A DNA stretch of 64,000 nt, taken from contig NZ_WTCR01000011.1 in NCBI RefSeq assembly GCF_009795715.1, positions 62,001 through 126,000 of the forward strand, written 5' to 3'. Shown piece by piece: positions 1 through 9,033 of this stretch; position 1 is the first letter of the stretch; every line of letters begins with the position of its first letter. The notes beneath the pieces were generated by a model. That model was given only the letters and a program-made list of their open reading frames with translations. It was not told where the DNA came from and did not search any database. The position numbers and the translations under genes were made by a program. This DNA comes from Labilibaculum euxinicum (GTDB taxonomy: Bacteria; Bacteroidota; Bacteroidia; Bacteroidales; Marinifilaceae).

Positions 1-842
1 CGGACAACATTATCCTGATCTGCCATTCCTCTCAAAACTGCTTCTGTTTTGTATCCTCTGGCTTCCAATACTGATTTCCAGCTTTCTTCCTCTTCACCCG
101 CCATATCGTTTCGGGCATGATCGCCGGCAATGGTCATAAAAGGAAGCAACCATACTTTGTTTACCTTTCGGGTTTCCAATTTCTCAATCACCTGATTCAA
201 TTCAGGATATCCCTCTACTGTAGCCAGAAATACATTGGAATGTTTTTGCCATAAATAGTACTGCATTCCTGGATAATATACGTTTGCCGGATGATGCGTG
301 CCATGCCCCATAAAAACAACAACATCGCCTTCCACCATTCCTTTCGGTAAGTTTTGCAGCAAAACATCGCCTAGATTTTCAATGTCATTTTGATGATACA
401 ACAAAGGTTTGCCCAGTTGAACCTGATCAATTCCTTTTGGCATCCCCGAAAATGCTTCCACCGTTGTTTTCAAATTTTCATATTCTTCTCCGGGAATTAC
501 ATGCAGAGACTGAACCGCGACATTTGTGAAACCTTCCTCTCCCATTTTGGCCAAAGCTTCGGCAGGCGAATCAATAGTTTCGCCGCGTGAGCGAAGTTTA
601 TTGCGAATTATTTTTGATGTAAAAGCCCAATGTATTTCCAAATCTGGAAACGTGGCTTTCACTTCCGCTTCGATGTGTTGAAAGGTTGCCCGGGTTTCGG
701 GATAACTGGAACCAAAGGAGACCAATAGAATTCCTGTTTTATTCGCTTTTTTTGTGTGTGCAGCAGCCATAAATGAAAATGTTATTAGGAGCAGGAACAA
801 GCCTGTCTTTAAATATTTACTGAACTGATATTTTTTAATCAT
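1..842 (-). CDS. cbiK: Sirohydrochlorin cobaltochelatase, CbiK type, exported (partial)
   Basis: The frame is open from the ATG at 842 to the left window edge, so the C-terminus is missing; about 280 residues are visible. A hydrophobic N-terminal stretch (residues about 12-28, ending near AAAHTKK) looks like a signal peptide. It is followed by the chelatase start LLVSFGSSY, a histidine-rich MGHGTHHPAN motif near residue 195 and GDHARNDM near residue 250. These are where CbiK-family enzymes place the metal-binding histidines. CbiK inserts Co(II) into sirohydrochlorin in the anaerobic B12 pathway; periplasmic versions are known from Desulfovibrio. Its ATG overlaps the end of the PepSY gene by 8 bases, so it is the third gene of the riboswitch-led operon. 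A periplasmic role in cobalt or tetrapyrrole handling is inferred. Confidence 0.9.
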   Translation of the reverse strand, partial: MIKKYQFSKYLKTGLFLLLITFSFMAAAHTKKANKTGILLVSFGSSYPETRATFQHIEAEVKATFPDLEIHWAFTSKIIRNKLRSRGETIDSPAEALAKMGEEGFTNVAVQSLHVIPGEEYENLKTTVEAFSGMPKGIDQVQLGKPLLYHQNDIENLGDVLLQNLPKGMVEGDVVVFMGHGTHHPANVYYPGMQYYLWQKHSNVFLATVEGYPELNQVIEKLETRKVNKVWLLPFMTIAGDHARNDMAGEEEESWKSVLEARGYKTEAVLRGMADQDNVV

Positions 843-2349
843 TGGATTTTATTTTAACCGGTTTCAATCTTACCGGCAGTGATTTTTTAGCTTTTCTCCT
901 GATCCATTTTATTCCCAACACAAAGCCTGATACACTTACCACGGTTCCTCCCAACGAAAGGAATAACAGCAAAAACTTTCTTAACCATTCGTGTTGTTTT
1001 AAAAATGGGAAATCCAAAGTGTGCAAAGATTTGTACAACCAACGGCGTCCTCTGTCGTTGCTGTTGTAGCTTTTGATGACTTCTCCCGTTTTCGGATGAA
1101 TATACATGCAGGTATGATCGGCATCGTGCAAATTCAATTGCCATGCCGGCAAAGGGCGTTTCCACATCCCGGATTTTTGATAGTAGGCATCAAATTCGTT
1201 CAACTCTTTTAGATCGTAATTGGTGCCTGCAAATGCACTTTTGCACCAACTGCTGATTTCCTTTTCTGAATAGTCCGGTTTTGCAAAAACACCATCAGCT
1301 GCGGCAACATACACATCCGGCAATTCAAACTGATCCCGATACACCCAAAAGCAAGCTTGATTCATAACGGTTTTCCAAACTACTTTCCGGATCGGTTTAT
1401 TGTCCTCAATTGCATTCCATAAATCAGACATTGATATTGCGGCATGCTGTTTCACATCAGTTTTCTGATTCCATACTTTTTTAGCAGAAACTTTTGCATG
1501 TACCGGCACCAGGCTTTTGGGAATGTCTACAACAGAGAAAAAACCACTCAAAATAAACGTGAATACAAAAAAGCCAAACAGAAAACCTGTAATGTGATGC
1601 CACTTGTACCAAAACTTTTTATAAGGACTAAATTCTGTCCACTGTGAATTTTTCTTTCGCTTCTTCAAACGAATAAAGCCTGCCACTAAACCCGTAATAC
1701 TTACCAGAATACCCAGAAAAGAAATCCAGGCCACCACCTTCAACCAAAGTCCTTTTTGCAGACGCAGCGATTTAAAGTAAATCCAATGAGGAATGGCTCC
1801 CAATCGTGCGGCCCAACGGCTTTTTCTTGTTGTTTCCTGAATGATACTTCCTGTTTTTTCTGAAATATAAATCCGTGTATGATCCTTATCGTTTAAATAA
1901 CACTTGTAGATAGGAAGTAAGGGATTGTAGTAGTCCCAAGGAATCCACTGATCTAATTCTTCAATCTTTTCAACTGATTGAAGCTTAGCACCCGTAAAAT
2001 TCTCCGCTAAATTTACTGCCTCTTTCTTTGTTGTTTTTTCACTTTCGTTCAAAGAAACAGCATTGTATACTTTCTGCGATTTTCTTCCGGAATAAACTCT
2101 GTAAACCGGATTTCCATTCATTTTCTCTAATTCTATTTCGCCTGTAAAACTCTCCGAAGGAGCTTGAATGGAATCAAAATCAGACTTCGTTAAAAAAGAC
2201 AAATGCAGAAACCTTTCCTCTTTTGAAGCATGAGGAAAACCTGCGAAAATCAGGACAAAACCTGATAAAAACCAAATCACAAACATCAGGCTGAGTACAC
2301 TTCCCGATAGATTGTGAATTTGGAGGATAATATTTTTAAATCTGCTCAT
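835..2349 (-). CDS. PepSY-associated transmembrane protein
   Basis: A 504-residue inner-membrane protein of the PepSY_TM family. Membrane segments are visible near residues 15-37, 205-228, 250-272 and 460-482. Two PepSY-like beta motifs (YISEKTGSII near 160, YIHPKTGEVI near 417) lie in the intervening extracytoplasmic domains, and histidines sit at membrane edges (IHNLSG, WHHITG, LHTLDF), as in proposed heme-binding reductases of this family. Family members accompany TonB receptors and are thought to reduce imported metal chelates. It lies 99 bases downstream of a TonB receptor and overlaps cbiK, so it probably belongs to the cobalamin-riboswitch operon. A role in reducing a corrin or cobalt chelate is inferred. 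Confidence 0.85.
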   Translation of the reverse strand: MSRFKNIILQIHNLSGSVLSLMFVIWFLSGFVLIFAGFPHASKEERFLHLSFLTKSDFDSIQAPSESFTGEIELEKMNGNPVYRVYSGRKSQKVYNAVSLNESEKTTKKEAVNLAENFTGAKLQSVEKIEELDQWIPWDYYNPLLPIYKCYLNDKDHTRIYISEKTGSIIQETTRKSRWAARLGAIPHWIYFKSLRLQKGLWLKVVAWISFLGILVSITGLVAGFIRLKKRKKNSQWTEFSPYKKFWYKWHHITGFLFGFFVFTFILSGFFSVVDIPKSLVPVHAKVSAKKVWNQKTDVKQHAAISMSDLWNAIEDNKPIRKVVWKTVMNQACFWVYRDQFELPDVYVAAADGVFAKPDYSEKEISSWCKSAFAGTNYDLKELNEFDAYYQKSGMWKRPLPAWQLNLHDADHTCMYIHPKTGEVIKSYNSNDRGRRWLYKSLHTLDFPFLKQHEWLRKFLLLFLSLGGTVVSVSGFVLGIKWIRRKAKKSLPVRLKPVKIKSND

Positions 2350-2448
2350 GATAGGGTATCAAAATTGGCAAAGAGCAAATCCCCTGATCAGGAATTTCTA
2401 ATTTTTAAACAGTTCAGGGAATTTGCCTTATGCAGATAAATGTGTATT

Positions 2449-4677
2449 CTATTTTGCAAACTTGATGTTACAGCCAATAAATACGGTTCGTCCCGGATTT
2501 AAAGTACCGTAATGAGATCCGTACGGACTGTCATCTACGTAGTCGAAAATATTATCAACTCCGGCAGTTATTTCAAGAGATGTTCCTGCACTTGTAAACC
2601 GATGTGAAGTTGTTAGTTTCCATAAATTATACCCGTCGGCATTTTTTTCACCTTCATAAAATTTCTCATCCTGAATTCTGCCAATCAAGCTTACATTTAA
2701 AGCATAATCTTTCCAGTTTCTGTCATACAGCAAACGGAAATTGGCATAATTTTGAGCTGCATTCTCCAAACGAATGTCATCTGTCTCATTCATGGCATCT
2801 ACATAGGAGTATCCTCCGCCAAGGGTAAAGCCTCCGCCAACTTTCACATTAAAAAGAAAATCGATTCCTTGTGATTTTGTTTCTCCAATGTTGTAATGCT
2901 GACGTGTTTTTTTAATTCCATCGGCTTTATCTGCAGCACTCGTTTCAACTGTCTGATAGGCAATCATATCATCAATACTATTTTGATAGGCCGATAAACT
3001 AAGCGATAATTTGGAAACAATGTATTCTGCCGAAAAAGAATAATAATCCGATTTTTGCGCATCAAGATCGGTATTTCCCAAATAGAGATTCCCTGCTTTT
3101 TCGTAATGATAATACAACTCTTTTAATGTTGGAGCCTTAAAACCTTTTGCATAAGTGGCTCTAAAATTAAAATTGTTGAATTTGTAAAGTGTGGATAATT
3201 TTGGCGTAAAATCATTACCGAATTCTTTGTGCTTTACGTAACGAACACCAGCTACCAAAGAGAGGTTCTTAATTAGTTTGATCTCATCCTGAGCAAATGC
3301 AGAAAGGGTATAAGCATCTTCTTTGGCATTTACCAACCGACCTTCCGATTTCAGACTTTCGTTTACGTATTCTCCTCCCAATGTAAATTGATGTGCCTTT
3401 TTTAGACTAAAAACATATTTTAGATTTACATCTTCGCGTTTTTGATCCGTATTAAGAACTTTTTCTCTTATTGAATGAAGGGTTTTCCCTGATTTTGAAG
3501 AGATATCATTCTGATTGTATTTGTAATAGTATTTAAATTGATCAGAATTAAAATCTAAAGTGATGTAGTCCTTCTTATTAATTAGGTACTTGGCTCCTGC
3601 CGAATAAGAAAAATCGTTGTAGTAATAACCATATTTTTTTACTGTTATTGGCTGCAGTACATCTTTCTCGTATTTCGATCCCATTGCATATACGCTTAAT
3701 TTATTGGTTGCGGCAAAATCAAAGCGCTGACTGATGGTGTAATCTTCGAACGCATTCACTTGTTTAGCGTCTGTAACAACAAGTACATCATCCGAAGGAT
3801 CATCATTACCCATATCATCGTCAATTTCGAACTTGCTTAGCTGCCACCCGTCCGATTCCTTTCTGGAATAAGTTGTAAGAGATGAAAAACGCCCTAGATT
3901 CAAACCTACTTTATTGAAGTACTGTCTGTTTCCATGTTCGCTTAAACGGGAATTGCTTTCCGCGTAGATTTTTCGTTTCGATTTTTTGGTTATCACATTA
4001 ATTACACCAGCAATGGCTTCCGATCCGTACAATGATGACGATGCACCTTTAACCACCTCAATTCGTTCAATATCATCAGGATTAATGCGGTTGATGTCAT
4101 TCTGACCTCCAACATCTCCGTACATTCTTTTTCCATCAACAAGTACCAAAATGTAATCGTTCCCCAAACCGTTTAGCTGCATAAAAGCTCCCATGCTGCC
4201 CGGAGTAAAATCAAATGATGGACTGATTCCAGTCATTAAATCATCAAATCCGGATGCCGAAACAGCCTTCACCATCTTGCTGCTGATTAGTTCGGTTTGA
4301 ACGGGAGCACTTTTTAAATGATGCGGTGTACCGGTACCTGTAACAACCACTTCGCCCAATTCTCTCTCGGATTTATTCAACTGAAAATCAATAGTATTTG
4401 CTCCTTCCTTAATTTCGATGATTTCTTTTTTTCTTCCATATCCCGAATAGGAAACAACAATTTCGTACTCTCCCACCTTTAAGTTTCGAAACGAATAAAA
4501 CCCATCGCTGTTGGTGGCTGCTCCAATGGTTGTTCCATGAAAATAAACATTGGCACCAATTAAAGGATTTGTCCCGTCCTTTTCTGTAACTGCTCCGGAC
4601 AATGTCCCCACCTGAGCAACTAAACTCTGACTTACCAATATAAAAAGGCCAATCAAAATGTAATTTTTAAACTGCAT
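2449..4677 (-). CDS. TonB-dependent receptor under cobalamin riboswitch control
   Basis: A 742-residue outer-membrane receptor. It has a signal peptide (residues 1-21, ending SLVAQ), a carboxypeptidase-regulatory-like beta domain (about 25-105), a plug with VVVTGTGTP, LVDGKRMYGD and the RIEVVKGASSSLYG motif (about 110-230), and a C-terminal barrel ending in an aromatic-poor FAK. The start is the ATG at 4677, 149 bases below the riboswitch. BtuB-type receptors import cobalamins across the outer membrane using TonB energy. The riboswitch makes a corrinoid the likeliest substrate, but the precise ligand (cobalamin, cobinamide or a cobalt chelate) cannot be read from sequence. Confidence 0.93.
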   Translation of the reverse strand: MQFKNYILIGLFILVSQSLVAQVGTLSGAVTEKDGTNPLIGANVYFHGTTIGAATNSDGFYSFRNLKVGEYEIVVSYSGYGRKKEIIEIKEGANTIDFQLNKSERELGEVVVTGTGTPHHLKSAPVQTELISSKMVKAVSASGFDDLMTGISPSFDFTPGSMGAFMQLNGLGNDYILVLVDGKRMYGDVGGQNDINRINPDDIERIEVVKGASSSLYGSEAIAGVINVITKKSKRKIYAESNSRLSEHGNRQYFNKVGLNLGRFSSLTTYSRKESDGWQLSKFEIDDDMGNDDPSDDVLVVTDAKQVNAFEDYTISQRFDFAATNKLSVYAMGSKYEKDVLQPITVKKYGYYYNDFSYSAGAKYLINKKDYITLDFNSDQFKYYYKYNQNDISSKSGKTLHSIREKVLNTDQKREDVNLKYVFSLKKAHQFTLGGEYVNESLKSEGRLVNAKEDAYTLSAFAQDEIKLIKNLSLVAGVRYVKHKEFGNDFTPKLSTLYKFNNFNFRATYAKGFKAPTLKELYYHYEKAGNLYLGNTDLDAQKSDYYSFSAEYIVSKLSLSLSAYQNSIDDMIAYQTVETSAADKADGIKKTRQHYNIGETKSQGIDFLFNVKVGGGFTLGGGYSYVDAMNETDDIRLENAAQNYANFRLLYDRNWKDYALNVSLIGRIQDEKFYEGEKNADGYNLWKLTTSHRFTSAGTSLEITAGVDNIFDYVDDSPYGSHYGTLNPGRTVFIGCNIKFAK

Positions 4678-4825
4678 GATCGTTTTGTTTTTTAAATTTT
4701 AAAACATCACATCTTGCTGCCAAATGTTTACACAAACAAAGAAATTGGAATAATAAATACTGAACACGCGCGTAAGTTCAATACATATACTTCGATTCCC
4801 GGAAGCAAAATGTTCTTTAGTTACG

Positions 4826-5008
4826 ACTTGGCAGGTCTCCTGACTTATCTCAGTTATTACAGCCTTCCCCCCATTTCTGAGAGTGGCTTGCGGTGTAAAA
4901 ACCATATTTTGCGCATGACAAAATGAGATTTACAGTAGCGGGTACTGTTCCGGATTCTCACCGGATTCCCTTTTCATTCCCTCAGACGATAGCCTGAGCA
5001 GAACACCA
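4826..5008 (-). promoter_or_regulatory. Cobalamin riboswitch 1
   Basis: Read on the minus strand, the element has the conserved order GGTGAGAATCCGG, then a CCCGCTACTGTAA segment, GCCACTC, GGGAAGGC and the GTCAGGAGACCTGCC (B12-box region, complement at 4830-4844). It lies 149 bases upstream of the TonB receptor start at 4677. Binding of adenosylcobalamin normally switches such genes off. No strong terminator is visible between it and the gene, so control is probably at translation initiation. Confidence 0.95.
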
Positions 5009-5017
5009 AAATCGATA

Positions 5018-5025
5018 CAAATGTA
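5018..5025 (-). promoter_or_regulatory. -7 promoter element for riboswitch 1
   Basis: TACATTTG on the minus strand matches the Bacteroidota -7 element TAnnTTTG and lies about 10 bases before the riboswitch begins. The same element is preserved in the second leader. Confidence 0.6.
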
Positions 5026-5191
5026 TTATATATATTTTTAACAACGGTCTAAACAGCTCTTCTAATAAATGTTTTTAAGCACATATCGTAATAACACATT
5101 ATTTGAATAGCAGTGCCGTGAAAATTTTGCCTGAAAATCTGTTTCTTTCTAACCTACCCTCTTTGGCAAATTCTTATGTTTTTTTTAAGGA

Positions 5192-5226
5192 GCTGTTAAA
5201 GTATATATTAAACATACTTTAACAGC
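5192..5226 (-). terminator. Perfect 12-bp inverted repeat after the second receptor gene
   Basis: GCTGTTAAAGTA at 5192-5203 pairs perfectly with TACTTTAACAGC at 5215-5226 across an 11-base loop, just downstream of the receptor gene that stops at 5237. No U-tract follows on the minus strand, so termination or RNA stabilisation is plausible but not proven. Confidence 0.5.
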
Positions 5227-5236
5227 CTCACTATTG

Positions 5237-7747
5237 CTACAACTTAAATCCAACTGTAAGCATAACATTCCGTTCTTGTCCAGGAATGTACTGATTAGAA
5301 TAAACCGAACTTGAATAATATTTTCTATTTAAAACATTATTGATTTTCAAATGCAGATAAGTTCTGTCTAATCCATAACCCAATACAGTATTAAACAGCC
5401 AATATTCAGGTAAACTATACTCATTAGACGAATTGGTATATAACTTATCAGTATAGTCAATACCAGCACCTACACTACAATTTTTTAACGCTCCTTTAAG
5501 CACCAGATAATGTGCCCATACAAACACATGGTTTTTAGGATTGTTCCGAATGTAATTCCCCTGTTTTGAGTCATGATATCCATTCGCTGAATACTTCCTG
5601 TATTTTGCCGTATTATAAGCATAACCAGCTTTTATACTTATCGAATTTACTGGTTTAAAAGTAGTTTCAACATCAAATCCTTTGGAATCAACAACGCCGA
5701 TTTGTCCGTAAATTTTATTTCCCTCACCGGTTTTTCCAAGGTATTCTACAATGTTGTTCTTTTTAATGTAGTAGGCACTGGCATTTACAAACAGTTTCGA
5801 ATTATAATTGTATTTCACACCCAACTCGGCTTGATAACCATTTTCGGGCTCGTATACTTCTTTACCATCATTTGGATAAAATTGATTCCCATCTTTATTT
5901 AAATACACATAGCTCTCATCGTAAACAGAACGTTTTGGTTTAAAGAAACTTGAATAAGATGCATACAATGCCAATGGCTCAATAGGTTCATAAACCACTC
6001 CGGCCCGATATGAAAAAGATTTATTTACAATCTCATTTTCTTTTGATTTGGATGTAATATTTCTTCCATTACTTACTATTCCAGACTGATACCTCATGTT
6101 AAAATAATCAAAACGCATCCCCAGCATGAATTTAAATTGTTTTGAAATCTCAATTAAATCCTGTGCATACAAAGCATTCACCATTTCGTGATAAATACTT
6201 GCACCTGAAAACTTTGTTGTTAAACCTCCTTGATTTAGTACAGGGTTACGAACAGCAATTTTTGCAAACAAACCTGCTCCTGCTACATCTCCTCCATCAA
6301 AATCATACCCTTTGTAAGAAATTCGATCGATATACATGAAAAAACAGCCCATTGTAAGATTGTGCTGTAACAAACCTGTTTTTATCTGAGTTGAATAATA
6401 CAAATCATTTTGAAAAGTTTTTGTGTGATGAGAAAATCGTAAAGGATAAGTACGTTGCAAAGTATCTAAACTGATATGTATTTTTTCTCCTCCTTTTAAA
6501 AAATAAGTATCGTATATTGGATTTTCCGAATGCAAATAACTCAGCTCTTCTGTTGAAAAATAATCAATCAAATCGTCAGAATAGGAAGCTTGCATTTGCA
6601 ATTTGGAATTCCCGGAGGTTTTCCGGGTGTATTTTATTGATGCGTTAACATTTTCATGATCCAAAAAATCAGCAGGATCGTTATAACGTTGTTTACGGTC
6701 GAAAGAAGTTGGTAAATCACCTTTTTTGTACAATAATTTGCCTTCTTTCGTATAAATATCATTTGTTACAGCTGGTAATCCTGTTTCGGTTCCGTAAAAA
6801 TCGTCATTTACTCCCACCCTAAGTTCAAACTGATTTTTGTCATCCAAATCATAATTCAAAGCAAGGTAAGCATTGGATGTTTTATCACCTGCGTTTCGCC
6901 ATCCCTTCTGATCGGACAATGCAGCATCAAAGCGATAGCTCAGCTTATTACTAATTCGGTTTCCTACACCAACATTAACTCTTTTGCTTTCCCAACTTCC
7001 GTAACTTGTCGAAAAATTAGCCCGTAAATCTTTCGACGGTTGCTTACGAACAATGTTAATGATACCTCCAACTGCTGAGTGCCCGTAAAGCACTGAAGCC
7101 GGGCCCTTTAAGAATTCGATTCGTTCTACTGCTGCCAAAGATGTTACAGGAGCACTGTTTGAAAAATTCATTCGTTCATCCCTTGCTCCATCCTGCATAA
7201 TTACAGGAGCTCCAAAACCTCTCATCGTAAATGTCTGAAAACCGCCATAATTAAGCATCGGTTTTATTCCTGTAGAGTAATTTAAAGCTTCGTTGATGCT
7301 ATTTACCTGAGTTTGCTCTATCAATTCAGCACCAACACTTGATGTTGTTAACGGAATATCTTTAAGTGGAACCGGTAGTTTTAAGGCTGCTTCCGTTTTT
7401 CGAATACATTCAGCAGAAATTTCGACACCATCAAGCAAAGTTGCTGTTTTTTCCAATTCAAACTCCAGCATTGGCATATCAGGTTTTACTTCAATTTTAC
7501 TGATTTTTTTTTGGTAGCCAACAAAAGTAATCTCGACAATATGCTCACCTGGAGTAATGCCAAAAATTTGAAATATTCCTGAAGGATTTGTAACTGAACC
7601 ATGATCAATATCTTTCACATACACATTTGCGCCGACAATTGGGACTCCATTTTCTTTAATAATTCCTTTTACATTCACATTTTGTGCTTTGGCCACAAAT
7701 AGACTAAGCAAAACACAAAGCAGTAAGGACAACATCTTTTTTTGCAT
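5237..7747 (-). CDS. TonB-dependent receptor, siderophore-receptor type, under cobalamin riboswitch control
   Basis: About 836 residues if started at the ATG at 7747, which precedes a good signal peptide (KKMLSLLLCVLLSLFVAKAQ). The longer in-frame extension reads back into the riboswitch leader and is not credible. It has a carboxypeptidase-regulatory-like domain (about 25-100), a plug with FTMRGFGAPVIMQDGARDE and RIEFLKGPASVLYG, and a long barrel ending NVMLTVGFKL with a terminal Leu. The plug and barrel resemble ferric-siderophore receptors (FhuA/FoxA-like) more than classical BtuB. Riboswitch control nevertheless points to a corrinoid or cobalt-containing ligand, which is inference. It is separated from the next receptor operon by its own leader. 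Confidence 0.92.
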   Translation of the reverse strand: MQKKMLSLLLCVLLSLFVAKAQNVNVKGIIKENGVPIVGANVYVKDIDHGSVTNPSGIFQIFGITPGEHIVEITFVGYQKKISKIEVKPDMPMLEFELEKTATLLDGVEISAECIRKTEAALKLPVPLKDIPLTTSSVGAELIEQTQVNSINEALNYSTGIKPMLNYGGFQTFTMRGFGAPVIMQDGARDERMNFSNSAPVTSLAAVERIEFLKGPASVLYGHSAVGGIINIVRKQPSKDLRANFSTSYGSWESKRVNVGVGNRISNKLSYRFDAALSDQKGWRNAGDKTSNAYLALNYDLDDKNQFELRVGVNDDFYGTETGLPAVTNDIYTKEGKLLYKKGDLPTSFDRKQRYNDPADFLDHENVNASIKYTRKTSGNSKLQMQASYSDDLIDYFSTEELSYLHSENPIYDTYFLKGGEKIHISLDTLQRTYPLRFSHHTKTFQNDLYYSTQIKTGLLQHNLTMGCFFMYIDRISYKGYDFDGGDVAGAGLFAKIAVRNPVLNQGGLTTKFSGASIYHEMVNALYAQDLIEISKQFKFMLGMRFDYFNMRYQSGIVSNGRNITSKSKENEIVNKSFSYRAGVVYEPIEPLALYASYSSFFKPKRSVYDESYVYLNKDGNQFYPNDGKEVYEPENGYQAELGVKYNYNSKLFVNASAYYIKKNNIVEYLGKTGEGNKIYGQIGVVDSKGFDVETTFKPVNSISIKAGYAYNTAKYRKYSANGYHDSKQGNYIRNNPKNHVFVWAHYLVLKGALKNCSVGAGIDYTDKLYTNSSNEYSLPEYWLFNTVLGYGLDRTYLHLKINNVLNRKYYSSSVYSNQYIPGQERNVMLTVGFKL

Positions 7748-7896
7748 GATTGAGTTGTTTTTGATTTTAAACATCACATCTTGCCTCCAAATGTTTACAC
7801 AAACAAAGAAAGAAATTAGAAAAATAAATACCGAACACGCGCGTAAGTTCAATACATATACTTCGATTCCCGGAAGCAAAATGTTCTTTAGTTACG

Positions 7897-8079
7897 ACTT
7901 GGCAGGTCTCCTGACTTATCTCAGCTTTTACAGCCTTCCCCCCATTTCTGAGAGTGGCTTGCGGTGTAAAAACCATATTTTGCACATGACAAAATGAGAT
8001 TTACAGTAGCGGGTACTGTTCCGGATTCTCACCGGATTCCCTTTTCATTCCCTCAGACGATAGCCTGAGCAGAACACCA
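7897..8079 (-). promoter_or_regulatory. Cobalamin riboswitch 2
   Basis: The same conserved blocks as riboswitch 1 on the minus strand: GGTGAGAATCCGG, CCCGCTACTGTAA, GCCACTC, GGGGAAGGC and GTCAGGAGACCTGCC (complement 7901-7915). It lies about 150 bases upstream of the receptor start at 7747. It differs from copy 1 at only a few bases, for example TGTGC versus TGCGC in the variable arm. Confidence 0.95.
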
Positions 8080-8088
8080 AAATCGATG

Positions 8089-8096
8089 CAAATGTA
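8089..8096 (-). promoter_or_regulatory. -7 promoter element for riboswitch 2
   Basis: TACATTTG on the minus strand, at the same distance from the riboswitch as in copy 1. Confidence 0.6.
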
Positions 8097-8111
8097 TTAT
8101 ATATATTTTAA

Positions 8112-8394
8112 GATATCGTATTCACATCAAACAAACCAAAAGTGTTTTATAGCATAAATATTCTGGTTTCCGAAAATCAGCACATAATTTATAATCCTCA
8201 TTACAAGCAAATTAAGCTTCTGTTATTTTAATCAACATCCCAGAAAATCAAATTAGCTTCAGCAATAGATTACTTGTAAAATCCATACCTCTGTAAACGA
8301 TCAGTTTCTTTACTTCTCCTTTTTTAATTGCCATGAAATCAAATTGATTCAACTTAAAGGAAATTTAAATTTGTTTTTTAGATACTTTTTTTGA
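8112..8394. other. Divergent intergenic region
   Basis: AT-rich sequence between the minus-strand receptor promoter and the plus-strand riboswitch promoter. A 28-codon minus-strand frame (8248-8334) exists but has no clear ribosome binding site or family resemblance, so I do not call it. Confidence 0.5.
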
Positions 8395-8402
8395 TAACTT
8401 TG
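8371..8402 (+). promoter_or_regulatory. Promoter of riboswitch 3 transcript
   Basis: TTG at 8371-8373 and TAACTTTG at 8395-8402 fit the Bacteroidota pattern TTG, about 20 bases, TAnnTTTG, ending some 18 bases before the riboswitch. Confidence 0.6.
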
Positions 8403-8419
8403 CTTCCGAAAATAATTAA

Positions 8420-8572
8420 GATACCCCGTAAAAAGGGTTTAATAGGGAATCACGTTAAAATCGTGAGCTGACGCGCAACTGTAATTCCAAAACAGTTTGC
8501 AACATCAAGCCACTGTTCCAACATATGGAATGGGAAGGCGTTGTAAATGGAAAAGCCAGGAGACCTGTCTTA
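8420..8572 (+). promoter_or_regulatory. Cobalamin riboswitch 3
   Basis: The plus strand carries AATAGGGAATCACG, a GCGCAACTGTAA segment, AAGCCACTG, TGGGAAGGCG and AGCCAGGAGACCTGTC (ending near 8571), the conserved blocks of the cobalamin class. The first downstream ORFs are a 46-codon frame at 8716 and the AspT-type transporter at 9034. A hairpin-forming GAATTAAAA/TTTTTAATTC pair at about 8626-8650 may be part of the expression platform. Confidence 0.93.
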
Positions 8573-8715
8573 TTTAATTAGATTGATGCTTTCGCGACAT
8601 AAAGCTAAAAATCAGGACTCGCTAGTGAATTAAAAGTTCCTTTTTAATTCTATTATTCCTGTTTTTTTATTGATTAACGCAAAGCATACAGTTTTACCAT
8701 TTAAAATGTATTGTT

Positions 8716-8856
8716 ATGCAAAAAGTAAGCAGCACTCCTCGCGAAATGGAGAAAACAGTTAAGACTAAATACGACATGTATTTTGGCTTTACAACTAATC
8801 ATTCCGAAAAAAATATTTTATTCTCCTTTCAACAAGTTTATAACATTCCTTATTGA
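8716..8856 (+). CDS. Small ORF between riboswitch and transporter
   Basis: ATG at 8716 to TGA at 8856, 46 codons, beginning MQKVSSTPREMEKTVKTKYD. I do not recognise a family and see no membrane segment. It is the first possible ORF after riboswitch 3 and is followed by a terminator-like hairpin, so it could be a leader peptide, a small protein, or chance. There is no convincing Shine-Dalgarno sequence. Confidence 0.35.
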   Translation: MQKVSSTPREMEKTVKTKYDMYFGFTTNHSEKNILFSFQQVYNIPY

Positions 8857-8887
8857 TTCCTGACCAGCCTTTGGATCAATTAAGTTG

Positions 8888-8960
8888 AGCCGGCACTTTC
8901 ATTTGCCAATTCATAATATCCTGACTTCGTATCAAGGTAGATGGGAGTTCCGGCTCTTTT
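8888..8960 (+). terminator. Terminator-like hairpin upstream of the transporter gene
   Basis: GAGCCGG at 8888-8894 pairs with CCGGCTC at 8950-8956, and four T bases follow. The long intervening sequence could hold further structure. Its position between the riboswitch and the transporter makes it a possible attenuator. Confidence 0.45.
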
Positions 8961-9033
8961 CATATCCCTTTATTTCTCACTAAAAAATGATCTTCTTTTG
9001 AGATCATATCGTTTAAAACACCAATAATTCAAC

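Larger units (their letters stand above)
4704..5040 (-). repeat. Duplicated riboswitch leader, copy 1
   Basis: About 337 bases covering the promoter, cobalamin riboswitch and most of the 5' leader. They are almost identical to 7771-8111; I see only scattered substitutions and a short indel near 4741-4755. Each copy ends shortly before a different TonB receptor gene, so the leader was duplicated or homogenised independently of the coding regions. Confidence 0.9.
7771..8111 (-). repeat. Duplicated riboswitch leader, copy 2
   Basis: About 341 bases nearly identical to 4704-5040, including promoter, riboswitch and the roughly 130-base spacer toward the start codon. Similarity fades before each signal peptide. 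Confidence 0.9.

Noticed and set aside
4699-4926. Open frames inside the riboswitch leaders on both strands (also at 7689-7997)
   Set aside because: They overlap conserved riboswitch structure and recur in both copies because the leader is duplicated; not coding.
7748-7879. Longer start of the second TonB receptor (adds 44 residues)
   Set aside because: The extension reads back through the leader duplicated upstream of the other receptor, and the signal peptide begins only at 7747.
8248-8334. 28-codon minus-strand ORF starting MAIKKGEVKKL
   Set aside because: No ribosome binding site, promoter or family resemblance; it lies in AT-rich divergent intergenic DNA where short frames are expected.
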